DNA from: Nitratiruptor tergarcus DSM 16512
Lineage (GTDB): Bacteria; Campylobacterota; Campylobacteria; Campylobacterales; Nitratiruptoraceae
Assembly: GCF_027946175.1 (NCBI RefSeq)
Contig: NZ_AP026671.1
Coordinates: 1,364,001 to 1,428,000, forward strand
DNA: 64,000 nucleotides
Direction of reading: 5' to 3'
Shown: positions 54,052-62,978 of the stretch, piece after piece
Layout: each line of letters starts with the position of its first letter
Position numbering within the stretch: position 1 is the stretch's first letter
Position numbers and translations under genes: made by a program
Notes under the pieces: model-generated
What the model saw: the letters and a program-made list of their open reading frames with translations, nothing else
What the model was told of the DNA's origin: nothing
Database searches by the model: none

Positions 54052-56648
54052 AAAAGATCTTGCAATTTCTCCAGATTTTCCTCATAGTTGTTATGGCATT
54101 TGTATTAGCTGAGCATTTCTCCCACTATCTCCAAACTCTCATAACATCACAAATAAGACAAAGTGGAATAGAGTGTCAACTTACAATCAAAAATATCCAT
54201 ACACTCACTTGCAAAAATATTCGCTATCATCAAAAGCCATTGGCAAAGAGTCTCTCTTTGACATGGAGGTATGCTCCTTTGCTCCAAGGAACAGCATATA
54301 TTGAAAATATAACTATCAAAGATCTCAATATAAATACACTTCTTAGTATCCAATTATCACAAAATAAAGAGCAAAAAAGTTCCAAACTCCTTGTAAAACC
54401 ATTTATCAAAAAAGCTTACATCAATGCATTTTACTCCTATAAAGGTACACATCGCTTAACACTTCAGGCAAAAGATATCTCTCTTCAAAAGGCACATATT
54501 TCATCTTTACACATAGTTAGCCCTTATGCAAAAGTCAAGGCTTTTGGTATATATTCCAATCAAACACTACAACTTCAAGGGGATATTGAAGATCTTACAT
54601 ATCAAATGATACGTGCAGCGACGATTCCTTTCATAATACAAGCAGATCCCAAAAAGATCGCATTCTCTCTCATACCAGATAAATTTTTTATCTATAACTA
54701 TCGCTTTGCCAAAAATAAAATAACTGGAAAATATAATTATCAGTCCCTCTTTATCCAAGCAGATACATCAACAATCTACAAAAAAAGCCAAGCAGTTTTG
54801 CATATTGATGCGATATACGACAAAACGCTCCACTATGAAGCAAATGCTACGATAAATAACGAAAGATATAACATTCCTATCAATCCTCTTGCTTACCAAA
54901 AACTATATGCTTATATCAAGGGAGATCTTGAACAAACAGATGCGAAAATTTTCAATCAATTTATATCAATTGATATAAAACGGCAAAAAGATAGCGCCAC
55001 ATTTAAAACCTCTCCCATACAAACACATGATCTCAATAGCTCTCTTCCAAAAGATATGTACCTGCAACTTATTGGCTCGGCCAATCCCGATGAGCAAAAC
55101 TTATCAATTCTTTCAAACTATGTAGAAGGAGAATTTTCTCATGCAAAAAAGCAGATACAAGGCACATTAGAGTTTAAAAAAAGATATAAAGATTTCCATC
55201 TCCCTGCACTTGGCCCTGTGACAATAGAAGCAAACCTTGCTACCAAATCGTTTTTTCTTCAAGCTAAAAACATTATTCTGGAAGTATTACAAAAGAGTGC
55301 TACTCTCAAAATTGACGATGCGCTCTGTTTAGCTCAAAAGCACGATCAGCTGCTCTCTTTTTCTTGCAATATCAATCATCTACAAAACTTAACAAAAACC
55401 ATCTCACAGATCTATCCTATACCGCAACTATCGGTAGAACTTGCTGTGAACGCTTCTGGAGAGTACAGCATCGATACACAAAACTTTACTCTTCACTCCA
55501 AAGTCCAACCTCAAAACAGAGTCTCTCCTCTAGAGTATCTTGAGTACAAACTCCATGGCAATCCAAAGCAGATTATCCTCGATTACTACGCTTTACTTCT
55601 CAAAGATCACGGCTTTTACGCTACAAAACCATCAATTATAGAGTTGAAAAATGATGGTATATATGTTCAAGAGTTTTGGATTGAAGATAAAGTAAAAATC
55701 AGTGGCTTTTACAATTTTTCTACCACATTGGGAAAATTCCAAATCAAGGCCAAAGATTATCGATACTCCTCTATAGAAGGGGATATACGCACAAAAATCG
55801 ATATTGATGCACAAATCAAACAAAACAAAATTGAAACTACAGGAACTCTCACCCTCTTTGGCGGAGTCATAACCTATTCCCCTAAAAAAGAGCGTATAGT
55901 CAAAGATGAGGATATAATCGTTATCGATGAATTACAAAGTCCACAAGAGAACTATTTTTTAAAAAATGTAGCAATTAATATCAAAATCGATGCTAAAAAA
56001 CCAATTCTTTATAAAATACCAGATCTCTATGCTCTTACAAGTCCAGATCTCCTCCTTTATAAAGAGTTTGGCAAACAACTGCAACTACTGGGTATGATCA
56101 AAATCTTCAAAGGAGTGTACCATCTTCCAAATCAAGAAAATATTGAGATCTCATCATCTGTAATTGATTTTTATGGACCTGTGGAAAATCCTCTACTCGA
56201 TCTTCATCTTATTACCAGAAAAGATCGCTATATTATCTATATTACAGTAGCGGGCGAATTAGAAAATCCTGTAGTAAACTTCGATAGCGAGCCTTATCTC
56301 AAGTCTAACGAAATACTCTCTTTGCTTGCATTTGGCACAAGCAGTAAATCTCTCATTAGTGCAGCACTAGGAGGAGATAAACTGAGCAGTATGCTCTCAA
56401 ATCTTTTTATAAAAGATCTTGTTGCAAATTTTGGCATCAAACTCGATACACTCACACTTCTTACAAGTGCAAATCGTATCGGTTTTGAGATTGGGAAAAG
56501 AGTAAGTGATAAAATTACAGTAATTTATAAAAATGATGAAATCTCTACACTTATAATTCGGTATCAAATAAGCAAAAAAGTAGAGAGTGATATTATTTTT
56601 GGTCCCCAAAAAAGTGGTGCCCATCTTTATTATAGAGAGATGAGATGA
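54048..56648 (+). CDS. tamB: translocation and assembly module TamB-like protein
   Basis: 866 residues, TTG start with GGAG upstream and 4 bases overlapping tamA. N-terminal membrane anchor (IFLIVVMAFVLAEHFSHYL), a long beta-rich periplasmic part, and the conserved C-terminal DUF490 segment (LLAFGTSSKSLISAALGGDK, ITVIYKNDEISTLIIRYQIS). Bridges the inner membrane to TamA. It is shorter than the E. coli protein (about 1250), as is usual in this phylum. Confidence 0.87.
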   Translation: MKKILQFLQIFLIVVMAFVLAEHFSHYLQTLITSQIRQSGIECQLTIKNIHTLTCKNIRYHQKPLAKSLSLTWRYAPLLQGTAYIENITIKDLNINTLLSIQLSQNKEQKSSKLLVKPFIKKAYINAFYSYKGTHRLTLQAKDISLQKAHISSLHIVSPYAKVKAFGIYSNQTLQLQGDIEDLTYQMIRAATIPFIIQADPKKIAFSLIPDKFFIYNYRFAKNKITGKYNYQSLFIQADTSTIYKKSQAVLHIDAIYDKTLHYEANATINNERYNIPINPLAYQKLYAYIKGDLEQTDAKIFNQFISIDIKRQKDSATFKTSPIQTHDLNSSLPKDMYLQLIGSANPDEQNLSILSNYVEGEFSHAKKQIQGTLEFKKRYKDFHLPALGPVTIEANLATKSFFLQAKNIILEVLQKSATLKIDDALCLAQKHDQLLSFSCNINHLQNLTKTISQIYPIPQLSVELAVNASGEYSIDTQNFTLHSKVQPQNRVSPLEYLEYKLHGNPKQIILDYYALLLKDHGFYATKPSIIELKNDGIYVQEFWIEDKVKISGFYNFSTTLGKFQIKAKDYRYSSIEGDIRTKIDIDAQIKQNKIETTGTLTLFGGVITYSPKKERIVKDEDIIVIDELQSPQENYFLKNVAINIKIDAKKPILYKIPDLYALTSPDLLLYKEFGKQLQLLGMIKIFKGVYHLPNQENIEISSSVIDFYGPVENPLLDLHLITRKDRYIIYITVAGELENPVVNFDSEPYLKSNEILSLLAFGTSSKSLISAALGGDKLSSMLSNLFIKDLVANFGIKLDTLTLLTSANRIGFEIGKRVSDKITVIYKNDEISTLIIRYQISKKVESDIIFGPQKSGAHLYYREMR

Positions 56649-56720
56649 GAAGATATAGAAAGAATTTCAAGATATTATCAACATTTTTATGTACACTTCC
56701 AAAAATTTTTGAGGAAAATG

Positions 56721-57365
56721 ATGAAAAAAGCTATATTTTTTGATCTTGATGGCACACTCATAGATAGTGCACCAGATCTGGCTGATGCACTTAACCATAC
56801 TCTTGAGACATTAAATCTTCCAACCTATCCACTTGATACCATTCGCACATGGATAGGTGGAGGGGCTTCTATGCTTGTAAAGCGAGGACTCTGTGGTTCC
56901 AAAGAGGTAGAGGATATTGATGAAGAGCTTTTTCAAAAAGCTCTTAAGATTTTCATGGAGTATTACAGTAAAAATCTCACCAATAAAACCTCCCTCTATC
57001 CGTATGCAAAAGAGATACTTGAAACTCTTAACAAAAACTATGACCTCGCTCTCATTACCAATAAACCCTTTGCATTTATAGAGCCTCTCTTAAATCATTT
57101 CGAGCTTCATCATTTCTCACTTGTTCTTGGAGGAGACAGCCTACCCCAAAAAAAGCCATCTGCCATGCCTTTGGTTTTTGCCCTTGAAAAATTTGGTATC
57201 AAGAGTAATGAAGCACTCATGGTAGGTGATTCAGCCAGTGATTACTTTGCAGCCAAAGAGGCAAAAGTGCCGGTAGTACTTGTCAAATATGGATATGATC
57301 AGGAGATTGATGCCTTTAATGTGCCAAAAATTGCATCTTTAAAAGATTTACTGGAGCTGGTATGA
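56721..57365 (+). CDS. gph: phosphoglycolate phosphatase (HAD family)
   Basis: 214 residues from the ATG at 56721; 56718 and a TTG at 56709 are also possible. HAD motifs: I FFDLDGTLIDSAPD, II LALITNKP, III Lys in QKKPSAMP, IV MVGDSASDYFAA. The cap is of the Gph type. Overlaps the next gene by 4 bases. Confidence 0.9.
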   Translation: MKKAIFFDLDGTLIDSAPDLADALNHTLETLNLPTYPLDTIRTWIGGGASMLVKRGLCGSKEVEDIDEELFQKALKIFMEYYSKNLTNKTSLYPYAKEILETLNKNYDLALITNKPFAFIEPLLNHFELHHFSLVLGGDSLPQKKPSAMPLVFALEKFGIKSNEALMVGDSASDYFAAKEAKVPVVLVKYGYDQEIDAFNVPKIASLKDLLELV

Positions 57366-58771
57366 AAATTGCAATCATTGGTGGTGGAGTAGCAGGAGCA
57401 AGCGTAGCGATATATCTGCGCAAACTTGGTCTCAAGCCTACTCTTTTTGAGAAAAAACCTATGCTCGTAGCCGGACCTCCAGCCTGCCATCTGCACGCAG
57501 GAGGGAATCTCTACCCAGATATCGATGATACGCAACGCAAGCAACTTTTAAAAGAATCAATTGAGTTTTTATGCTTCTATCCACAAGCAATTGAGAAGCG
57601 CCCTACACTCCTCGCAATTCCAAAGCATATTCTTATAGATATAGACGAGCTTATACAACGAACCAAAAAACTAGCACTCTTCTACAAAGAGCTTATTGAC
57701 AAGGATCCAGCAAATAGAGTGTTAGGAGATCTGCAAGAGTATTTTCTCACTTTTTCTCAAGATGAAGTTGTAGCGCTCCAAGGTAAAACTCCTAAAAAAG
57801 TGCCAAAAACACCTGGGGAGTGGCTTATCCCTTTTGCCAATGAGGTAGATATAAACAAACTCAAATTTCCTGTCATTTTAGTCCAGGAGTATGGCATCAA
57901 TATCTTTCGTCTCAGTGCAATAGCGCAGCTTCTGTTGCAAGATGCTGATGTGAGATATGAGACTTCAGTTGTAGATGTGAAAAGAAGTGGTGATGGTTTT
58001 ATCGTTATATCTAAATGCAATAATGAATGCAAAGAAGAGTACTTTGACTTTCTCATCAATGCTGCAGGATTTAAGAGCGGAATGATTGATGACTTTTTAG
58101 GTTATTACAAGGAGCGCATTGTAGAGTTCAAAGCCGCATATATTGCAAAATATCGCGACGATTATCTCTATCCAGAGATGATCTTCCATGGTATTCGTGG
58201 AACTGACAAAGGCATGGCACAGTTTACCCCCTATCCAGCTGGCTATTATCAACTTCATGGTATGCGCAAAGATATCACTCTCTTTGAAGATGGAGTCGCA
58301 AAGAGTGAACCTCCATCAAGCCAGCCAAGATTACCGCAAAAATATATAGAATTTATCGAAAAAGGCTTCAATCCAGATCTAGCAATCAAGAGAACACAAA
58401 AGGCTATATGGTATGTAAGTCGCTATCTGCCACCATTTACCGATGCCACACCCACACCTACCCCACTCTTTGGTGCTCAGCAAATCCCAGGGAGAGATTT
58501 AAGCCTGCGGGCAGCTGAGGTATCTTTTGAGGGAGATAGATACGCTCGCTGTGAGATTGTCAAAGTCTCTTCTATCTTTACAATGGCAGATGCAATTGTA
58601 GGCAAACTCATAAAACTCCAAGCACTTCCACATACTGCTCAGGGCGTACGCATCGAAGGGGAACTTTTAGATGAAAAATTGATAGATGATCTTGCACAAG
58701 AGATTGCTAAAAAGAGAGGCTACCCAGAGGAGATGGCTAAGCTTTTGATACCTTACATTGGCGAAGAATAA
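57362..58771 (+). CDS. FAD-dependent oxidoreductase
   Basis: 469 residues. Dinucleotide-binding motif MKIAIIGGGVAGASVAIYLR and a C-terminal motif region (FLINAAGFKSGMIDDFLG; RDLSLRAAEVSFEGDRYARC). The overall layout is that of amine-oxidase or geranylgeranyl-reductase-type flavoproteins, but I recognise no specific member. Its 3' end overlaps the minus-strand DUF2726 gene by 35 bases. Confidence 0.8.
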   Translation: MKIAIIGGGVAGASVAIYLRKLGLKPTLFEKKPMLVAGPPACHLHAGGNLYPDIDDTQRKQLLKESIEFLCFYPQAIEKRPTLLAIPKHILIDIDELIQRTKKLALFYKELIDKDPANRVLGDLQEYFLTFSQDEVVALQGKTPKKVPKTPGEWLIPFANEVDINKLKFPVILVQEYGINIFRLSAIAQLLLQDADVRYETSVVDVKRSGDGFIVISKCNNECKEEYFDFLINAAGFKSGMIDDFLGYYKERIVEFKAAYIAKYRDDYLYPEMIFHGIRGTDKGMAQFTPYPAGYYQLHGMRKDITLFEDGVAKSEPPSSQPRLPQKYIEFIEKGFNPDLAIKRTQKAIWYVSRYLPPFTDATPTPTPLFGAQQIPGRDLSLRAAEVSFEGDRYARCEIVKVSSIFTMADAIVGKLIKLQALPHTAQGVRIEGELLDEKLIDDLAQEIAKKRGYPEEMAKLLIPYIGEE

Positions 58772-59240
58772 ATGAGCGAAGTTCTCTTATATCGTAATTT
58801 TTAGCAGTTTTAATGCGAATAAGCGGCACCCCTGCACTCTTACAAGCCCACTCGATAAACGCATCCCGCTCCACCCTATCAGCGCGATTATGACTTGCAT
58901 CATCTAGCTCAATTGCTGCTACAATCGAGAGCTTTGCATCACATAGCACATAGTCAAAATGTTTACAGGCAACTTTATTAAAAGCACTTTGCCAGCGGCT
59001 TCTATCTTTTGCACTTACTGGCAGTAAGACATCAGCAGCTCGCACTTTTGCAAAGATATAAAACTCGTTCCCCACGGCCTGCTGGAGATGGATAAAAAAT
59101 TTTCGCTCGCTTGGGGTAAAAATTTTTTGCACTGCTTTGTATTTAAGTGGGGGCTTTCTTCTGAAAAAGTAGAGTATGAGAAAAAGGATTGTAATAAATA
59201 GAACAAAGATGAGAATTTGATCAAATGGAAGATGAGACAA
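58737..59240 (-). CDS. DUF2726 membrane-anchored nuclease-like protein
   Basis: 167 residues. N-terminal membrane segment (ILIFVLFITILFLILYFFRR), then the DUF2726 domain with acidic DYVLCDAKLSIVAAIELDDASHN and the VERDAFIEWACKSAGVPLIRI segment. The D...E-x-D pattern resembles restriction-endonuclease-like folds. Function unproven. Confidence 0.85.
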   Translation of the reverse strand: MSHLPFDQILIFVLFITILFLILYFFRRKPPLKYKAVQKIFTPSERKFFIHLQQAVGNEFYIFAKVRAADVLLPVSAKDRSRWQSAFNKVACKHFDYVLCDAKLSIVAAIELDDASHNRADRVERDAFIEWACKSAGVPLIRIKTAKNYDIRELRSFILRQCKVSKA

Positions 59241-59252
59241 TGTCTACCTTAG

Positions 59253-59337
59253 TGGTGCGGGAGAGAGGACTTGAACCTCCACACCTTGCGGTACCAGATC
59301 CTAAGTCTGGCGCGTCTGCCAATTCCGCCACTCCCGC
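59253..59337 (-). tRNA. trnL: tRNA-Leu (anticodon TAG)
   Basis: 85 bases, class II with long variable arm: acceptor GCGGGAG/CTCCCGC, anticodon arm CCAGACTTAGGATCTGG, encoded CCA. Last of the five-gene cluster. Confidence 0.97.
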
Positions 59338-59343
59338 GCAAAG

Positions 59344-59420
59344 TGGTACGCCCGCCAGGATTCGAACCTGGGACCTACGGCTTAGAAGGCCGTTGCTCTA
59401 TCCAGCTGAGCTACGAGCGC
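59344..59420 (-). tRNA. trnR: tRNA-Arg (anticodon TCT)
   Basis: 77 bases: anticodon arm ACGGCCTTCTAAGCCGT with TCT, T-arm GGTTCGAATCC, encoded CCA; two G-U pairs in the acceptor stem. Confidence 0.95.
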
Positions 59421-59445
59421 ATAAATATTATGTATGGTGATAAAG

Positions 59446-59522
59446 TGGCACGCCCGAGAGGAGTCGAACCTCTAACCTACGGATCCGAAGTCCGTTGCTC
59501 TATCCAATTGAGCTACGGGCGC
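59446..59522 (-). tRNA. trnR: tRNA-Arg (anticodon TCG)
   Basis: 77 bases: acceptor GCGCCCG/CGGGCGT, anticodon arm ACGGACTTCGGATCCGT with TCG, encoded CCA. An unmodified TCG reads CGA; it may read more of the CGN box. Confidence 0.95.
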
Positions 59523-59595
59523 ATATTCGGCCCATAGGCTAAAGCAACAAATTTGTTAATTTTTATTTTTTATCAATTTTAGGCCCGAAAATATA

Positions 59596-59673
59596 TGGGG
59601 TGGATGACCGGACTCGAACCGGCGACCCCCAGAGCCACAATCTGGTGCTCTAACCACCTGAGCTACACCCACC
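59596..59673 (-). tRNA. trnH: tRNA-His (anticodon GTG)
   Basis: 78 bases including the extra 5' G(-1) opposite C73; anticodon arm CCAGATTGTGGCTCTGG with GTG; encoded CCA. 73 bases separate it from tRNA-Arg(TCG). Confidence 0.96.
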
Positions 59674-59693
59674 ATACGAGTGTTAATAAAACA

Positions 59694-59771
59694 TGGTCGG
59701 GGCGGAGGGATTCGAACCCCCGACCCCCTGGTCCCAAACCAGGTGCGCTAACCAGACTGCGCTACGCCCCG
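59694..59771 (-). tRNA. trnP: tRNA-Pro (anticodon TGG)
   Basis: 78 bases: acceptor CGGGGCG/CGCCCCG, anticodon arm CCTGGTTTGGGACCAGG with TGG, T-arm GGTTCGAATCC, encoded CCA. First of the five-gene cluster. Confidence 0.96.
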
Positions 59772-59785
59772 ACAATCGGACTGAA

Positions 59786-59814
59786 ATTATAGGAAAAATT
59801 TGCATTCTTGTCAA
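59786..59814 (-). promoter_or_regulatory. consensus promoter of the Pro-His-Arg-Arg-Leu tRNA cluster
   Basis: Minus-strand TTGACA (59809-59814), 17-base spacer, perfect TATAAT (59786-59791), 14 bases before tRNA-Pro. The remnant IS481-like element lies 5 bases beyond the -35 box. Confidence 0.9.
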
Positions 59815-59819
59815 GATAG

Positions 59820-60001
59820 TGTATAAGTCCAATACATATGGCACTCATAATGATTTTCAAGAAGGTATTGTATCCAAGATCAATTAAGTGCTTGGGCTAG
59901 TTTTTATTAATGGTATCGACTGCCCATAAATCGAAAAGTTATGTATCTAATTTGCACTCCTTTATCTTATTTGCGGTGCTAGATATGATTAAACTTATGC
60001 A
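59820..60001 (-). mobile_element. deleted 182-bp copy of the IS481-like element
   Basis: The first ~52 bases match the left end of the intact element (12954-13005). Further on, TGGTATCGACTGCCCA matches 13446-13461 and TTTGCACTCC matches the right end; it closes with the same ACTTATGCA. Both ends are kept and most of the transposase is lost. The flanks (GATAG left, GTGTAG right) are only loosely alike. Same distance from and same orientation to a tRNA promoter as the intact copy. Confidence 0.85.
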
Positions 60002-60044
60002 GTGTAGTATAATTATCATAACAAATTGCATTGCAGGAGATATC

Positions 60045-61400
60045 TTGAAAATACAAAAATTTAGCAAGATAGGTTTTATTATGGCTGCAGCCGGAAGTGC
60101 TGTAGGGCTTGGAAATATTTGGAAGTTCCCCTATATGACTGGTGAATATGGTGGTGGGGCTTTTGTACTTATCTACCTTATTACCATCGCTTTTATTGGA
60201 TTTTCAGTGATGATTGCAGAGATGCTTATTGGTGCACTTGGTAAAAAAGATACTGTAAGCTCATTTGAAGAGCTCGCTCCTCCAAGCAAAAAGTGGTGGA
60301 AGTATGCAGGTTTTATGGGATTTAACGGCATTATTATTATGACATTTTATTCTGTAGTCATCGGCTGGATTTTATACTATCTTTTTTATGTACTTTTTTC
60401 AGGACTTCCATCTGATACACAAACAGCAAAAAATATATTTTCTAATCTTGTAGGAAATGAGGTTTTAGCACAAATATTTTTTCATACCATCTCTGTAATT
60501 ATTGTTGGCTATGTCGTCCATAGAGGTATCAAAGGAGGGATTGAAAAGGTAAACCTTATCTTGATGCCAGCATTGATGCTCATTCTCTTTGGACTCCTTA
60601 CTTACGCTGCATCACTAGATGGTTTTTCAAAAGCATTGGCTTTTATGTTTGAGCCAAAGTGGGAGAAGCTCAATTCTGAAGCCTTCATTCGTGCTGTTGG
60701 ACACTCCTTTTTTACCCTCTCTCTTGGAATGGGTGCTATTATGACCTATGCGGCATCTTTGCCAAAAGATGCAAGCATTACTAAAACTGCTTTTATAGTT
60801 ACTTTCATGGATACACTCATCGCTTTGGTAGCTGGTCTTGTTATTTTTAGTTTCTTGTTTCAATTTGGTGCAAAGCCTGGACAAGGCCCGGGACTTGTAT
60901 TTATCTCCCTTCCAACGATTCTTCATAATTTTGGCTCTCTTGGTATATTTTTTGCTCTGCTTTTCTTCCTCGCTCTTGCCTTTGCTGGACTCACTTCTGC
61001 AGTAAGTCTCGTAGAGCCTGTAGTGCAGTACCTCATCGATAGATTTAAGATGTCACGCACAAAAGCAGTCGTGCTTACAAGTCTCATTTACTGGATTGTA
61101 GGAATTGCAGCCCTTCTCTCATTTACCAATAGTTGGGGAAAACTTTTTAGCATCGCTGGAAAACCGCTGTTTGATATTTTAGAGTTTACAACAGACTCTA
61201 TTTTGCTTCCTCTGGGTGGATTTGCAATTGTTATCTTTGTGGGGTATGTGCTTCCAAAAACGCAAGTGCAAGCGCATCTGCATAAACCTGGAGAACTTGC
61301 AGGCAAACTCTATGCAGTTTGGATGTTTAGCATCCGCTATATCGCTCCAGTAGCTCTCATTTTTATGATGCTCAATCTCTTGGGTATCTTAAAAATCTAA
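60045..61400 (+). CDS. sodium-dependent transporter, SNF/NSS family
   Basis: 451 residues from the TTG at 60045, chosen because AGGAG lies a few bases upstream; the frame is open further 5' into the IS remnant, but that part is not family-like. About 12 membrane helices; the signature AAAGSAVGLGNIWKFPYMTG is at residue 15. Bacterial members import amino acids with sodium; substrate unknown. TATAAT at 60008-60013 abuts the end of the IS remnant. Confidence 0.9.
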   Translation: MKIQKFSKIGFIMAAAGSAVGLGNIWKFPYMTGEYGGGAFVLIYLITIAFIGFSVMIAEMLIGALGKKDTVSSFEELAPPSKKWWKYAGFMGFNGIIIMTFYSVVIGWILYYLFYVLFSGLPSDTQTAKNIFSNLVGNEVLAQIFFHTISVIIVGYVVHRGIKGGIEKVNLILMPALMLILFGLLTYAASLDGFSKALAFMFEPKWEKLNSEAFIRAVGHSFFTLSLGMGAIMTYAASLPKDASITKTAFIVTFMDTLIALVAGLVIFSFLFQFGAKPGQGPGLVFISLPTILHNFGSLGIFFALLFFLALAFAGLTSAVSLVEPVVQYLIDRFKMSRTKAVVLTSLIYWIVGIAALLSFTNSWGKLFSIAGKPLFDILEFTTDSILLPLGGFAIVIFVGYVLPKTQVQAHLHKPGELAGKLYAVWMFSIRYIAPVALIFMMLNLLGILKI

Positions 61401-61558
61401 AGGCGCTTTTGTTGCCTCGCATCTTCCTCTTTTTAATAAATTTACTTCTAATTAGTTAGAAAGATTAAGCCAGCTTTATATTTCATAATTGTATACCAAC
61501 CCCCAGCCCAACTACACAAGATATAATACATAAAGAGTGAAAGATAAAAGGGTCAGCA

Positions 61559-61633
61559 ATGGAGAAATTAAATAAAAACCAAGAAGAGATAAAAAGATTT
61601 ACAGTAAAAAAGAAAACTTCCATTGTGAGATAG
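61559..61633 (+). pseudogene. 5' fragment of IS3 orfA
   Basis: ATG at 61559 gives MEKLNKNQEEIKRFTVKKKT then SIV, and then hits a stop (61631-61633) inside the inserted IS256. Joined to 62979-63229 at the target duplication, the frame is restored to a 106-residue OrfA. Confidence 0.85.
61621..61628. repeat. 8-bp target site duplication of the IS256-family element, left
   Basis: CATTGTGA, repeated exactly at 62971-62978. Confidence 0.9.
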
Positions 61634-61682
61634 TGTACACTAAAGTTCGCAATTTCACTTGAAAACCCTCGAAGGGGTTGGA

Positions 61683-61720
61683 TAGACTTTCCGGTGAGAA
61701 AAAAAGAATGGAGAAGTCTA
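61683..61720 (+). promoter_or_regulatory. inverted repeat around the IS256 transposase ribosome site
   Basis: TAGACTT (61683-61689) pairs with AAGTCTA (61714-61720). The ribosome site GGAG (61710-61713) lies in the loop next to the stem, before the ATG at 61724. A shorter hairpin (AACCC/GGGTT) precedes it. Such pairing would damp translation from outside transcripts. Confidence 0.45.
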
Positions 61721-61723
61721 CCC

Positions 61724-62866
61724 ATGAGAAATGATAGCGAAATTTTCAAAAAGATCCTAACAGGATTCGTTACAGAAGAAGATCCGCTGCTTGCAATGAT
61801 GAAATGGATGATGGATCAGTTGATGCAGATCGAGGCACAGATGAAAGTGGGCGCAGCCAAAGGAGAGCACGGCAGTGAGCGAAAGAGCCACTTTAGCGGC
61901 TACCGTCCAAGAAGGTTCGATACGAGGCTGGGAACTGTATATCTGATGATCCCAAAAATAAGAAGAGGTGGCTATATTCCTTTTTTCGTCACCGAAAAGA
62001 GAAGGAGTGAACAGGCTTTAATTGCAATGGTGAAAGAGGCCTATGTCAATGGAGTATCGACCAGAAAGATAGAGCGCCTTGCAAAAGAGTTGGGTATCGA
62101 GAATATATCCGCTTCCCAAGTGTCGCAGATCAACAAAGGACTTGACGAACAGGTCGAGGAGTTTCGTAACCGACCCTTGCAAAAGGAGTATCCTTTCATC
62201 TGGGTCGATGCTTTGTATGAGAAAGTGAGAAACCATGAAGACAGAGTGGTATCCACAGCCATTATGATAGCCTACGGCGTGACGATAGAGGGCAACAGGG
62301 AGGTGTTGGCCATTGAACCCTTCGTCTCCGAGAGTACTGAAACGTGGAAAAGCTTTTTCGACAGGCTCAAAGCAAGAGGCGTCGAAAAGATCGCGCTGCT
62401 GATCAGCAACGCCCATCAGGGGATCCAGAAAGCTTTCAAGCAGAGTTTTATCGGAGCTTCGTGGCAGCGATGCAAGGTCCACTTCATGCGCAACATCCTG
62501 GCCCATGGCCCCCACAGGGCCAAGGAGAAGTTCGCTGCCAGGCTCAAGAGCATCTGGCTGCAAGAATACAGGGAGGATGCCCTGCAGATTGCACAGATGA
62601 TTATCGATGAATATGATAAGAAATTTCCCGAAGCGATCGAAGTCCTGCAAAACGGCCTGGAGAATTCGTTGCAGTTTTACCACTTTCCCCAGATCGACAA
62701 ACGGCGAATCAGTTCGACCAACGTTTTAGAGAGGATTAACAAGGAGATCAGGAGGCGCTCGAAGGTGGTGTCGGTCTTTCCTTCAAGAGAATCGTATCTG
62801 AGGCTGATCGCCACCTATCTGATGGAGTATACGGAAAATTGGGAATCTGAACGCAGTTATATCTAG
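61724..62866 (+). CDS. IS256-family (mutator) transposase with altered active site
   Basis: 380 residues from the ATG at 61724; a GTG at 61694 would add ten. The catalytic layout is D162 (WVDALYEKVR), then residue 229 where the family has the second Asp (SDAHQG) but the codon here is AAC (SNAHQG), then E336 (STNVLERINKE). The 67- and 107-residue spacings match the family DDE spacing. The frame is intact. A D-to-N change at a catalytic position should abolish activity. Confidence 0.93.
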   Translation: MRNDSEIFKKILTGFVTEEDPLLAMMKWMMDQLMQIEAQMKVGAAKGEHGSERKSHFSGYRPRRFDTRLGTVYLMIPKIRRGGYIPFFVTEKRRSEQALIAMVKEAYVNGVSTRKIERLAKELGIENISASQVSQINKGLDEQVEEFRNRPLQKEYPFIWVDALYEKVRNHEDRVVSTAIMIAYGVTIEGNREVLAIEPFVSESTETWKSFFDRLKARGVEKIALLISNAHQGIQKAFKQSFIGASWQRCKVHFMRNILAHGPHRAKEKFAARLKSIWLQEYREDALQIAQMIIDEYDKKFPEAIEVLQNGLENSLQFYHFPQIDKRRISSTNVLERINKEIRRRSKVVSVFPSRESYLRLIATYLMEYTENWESERSYI

Positions 62867-62970
62867 CCTGCCAAGTTGCAGGAGGTGATGGAAATCCACG
62901 AGGCGCAGCTTCAAGCTGCTTGACGATGACTTACCCGGAAGGAAAATTGCGAACGTTTCTTGACACTATC
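62867..62970 (+). other. IS256 3' noncoding end with hairpins
   Basis: CCTGCCAAGTTGCAGG and GCAGCTTCAAGCTGC form two short hairpins before the right terminal repeat. They may end transcription or bind transposase. Confidence 0.4.
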
Positions 62971-62978
62971 CATTGTGA
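62971..62978. repeat. 8-bp target site duplication of the IS256-family element, right
   Basis: CATTGTGA, identical to 61621-61628. Confidence 0.9.

Larger units (their letters stand above)
61629..62970 (+). mobile_element. IS256-family insertion sequence (1342 bp)
   Basis: Terminal inverted repeats of about 27 bases with mismatches: left begins GATAGTGTACACTAAAG, right read inward begins GATAGTGTCAAGAAACG, and both continue GTTCGCAATTT. A perfect 8-bp direct repeat flanks it. Length and 8-bp duplication fit IS256. Its base composition is clearly richer in G+C than the surroundings, so it is a recent arrival. Confidence 0.93.

Noticed and set aside
59910-60044. Longer N-terminus of the SNF transporter
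   Set aside because: It would be encoded by the IS remnant and has no similarity to the family; the TTG at 60045 has AGGAG upstream.
61490-61500. Exact left end of the IS3 element at TGTATACCAACC
   Set aside because: Kept only as tentative, because the right terminal repeat is outside the window and no target duplication can be checked.
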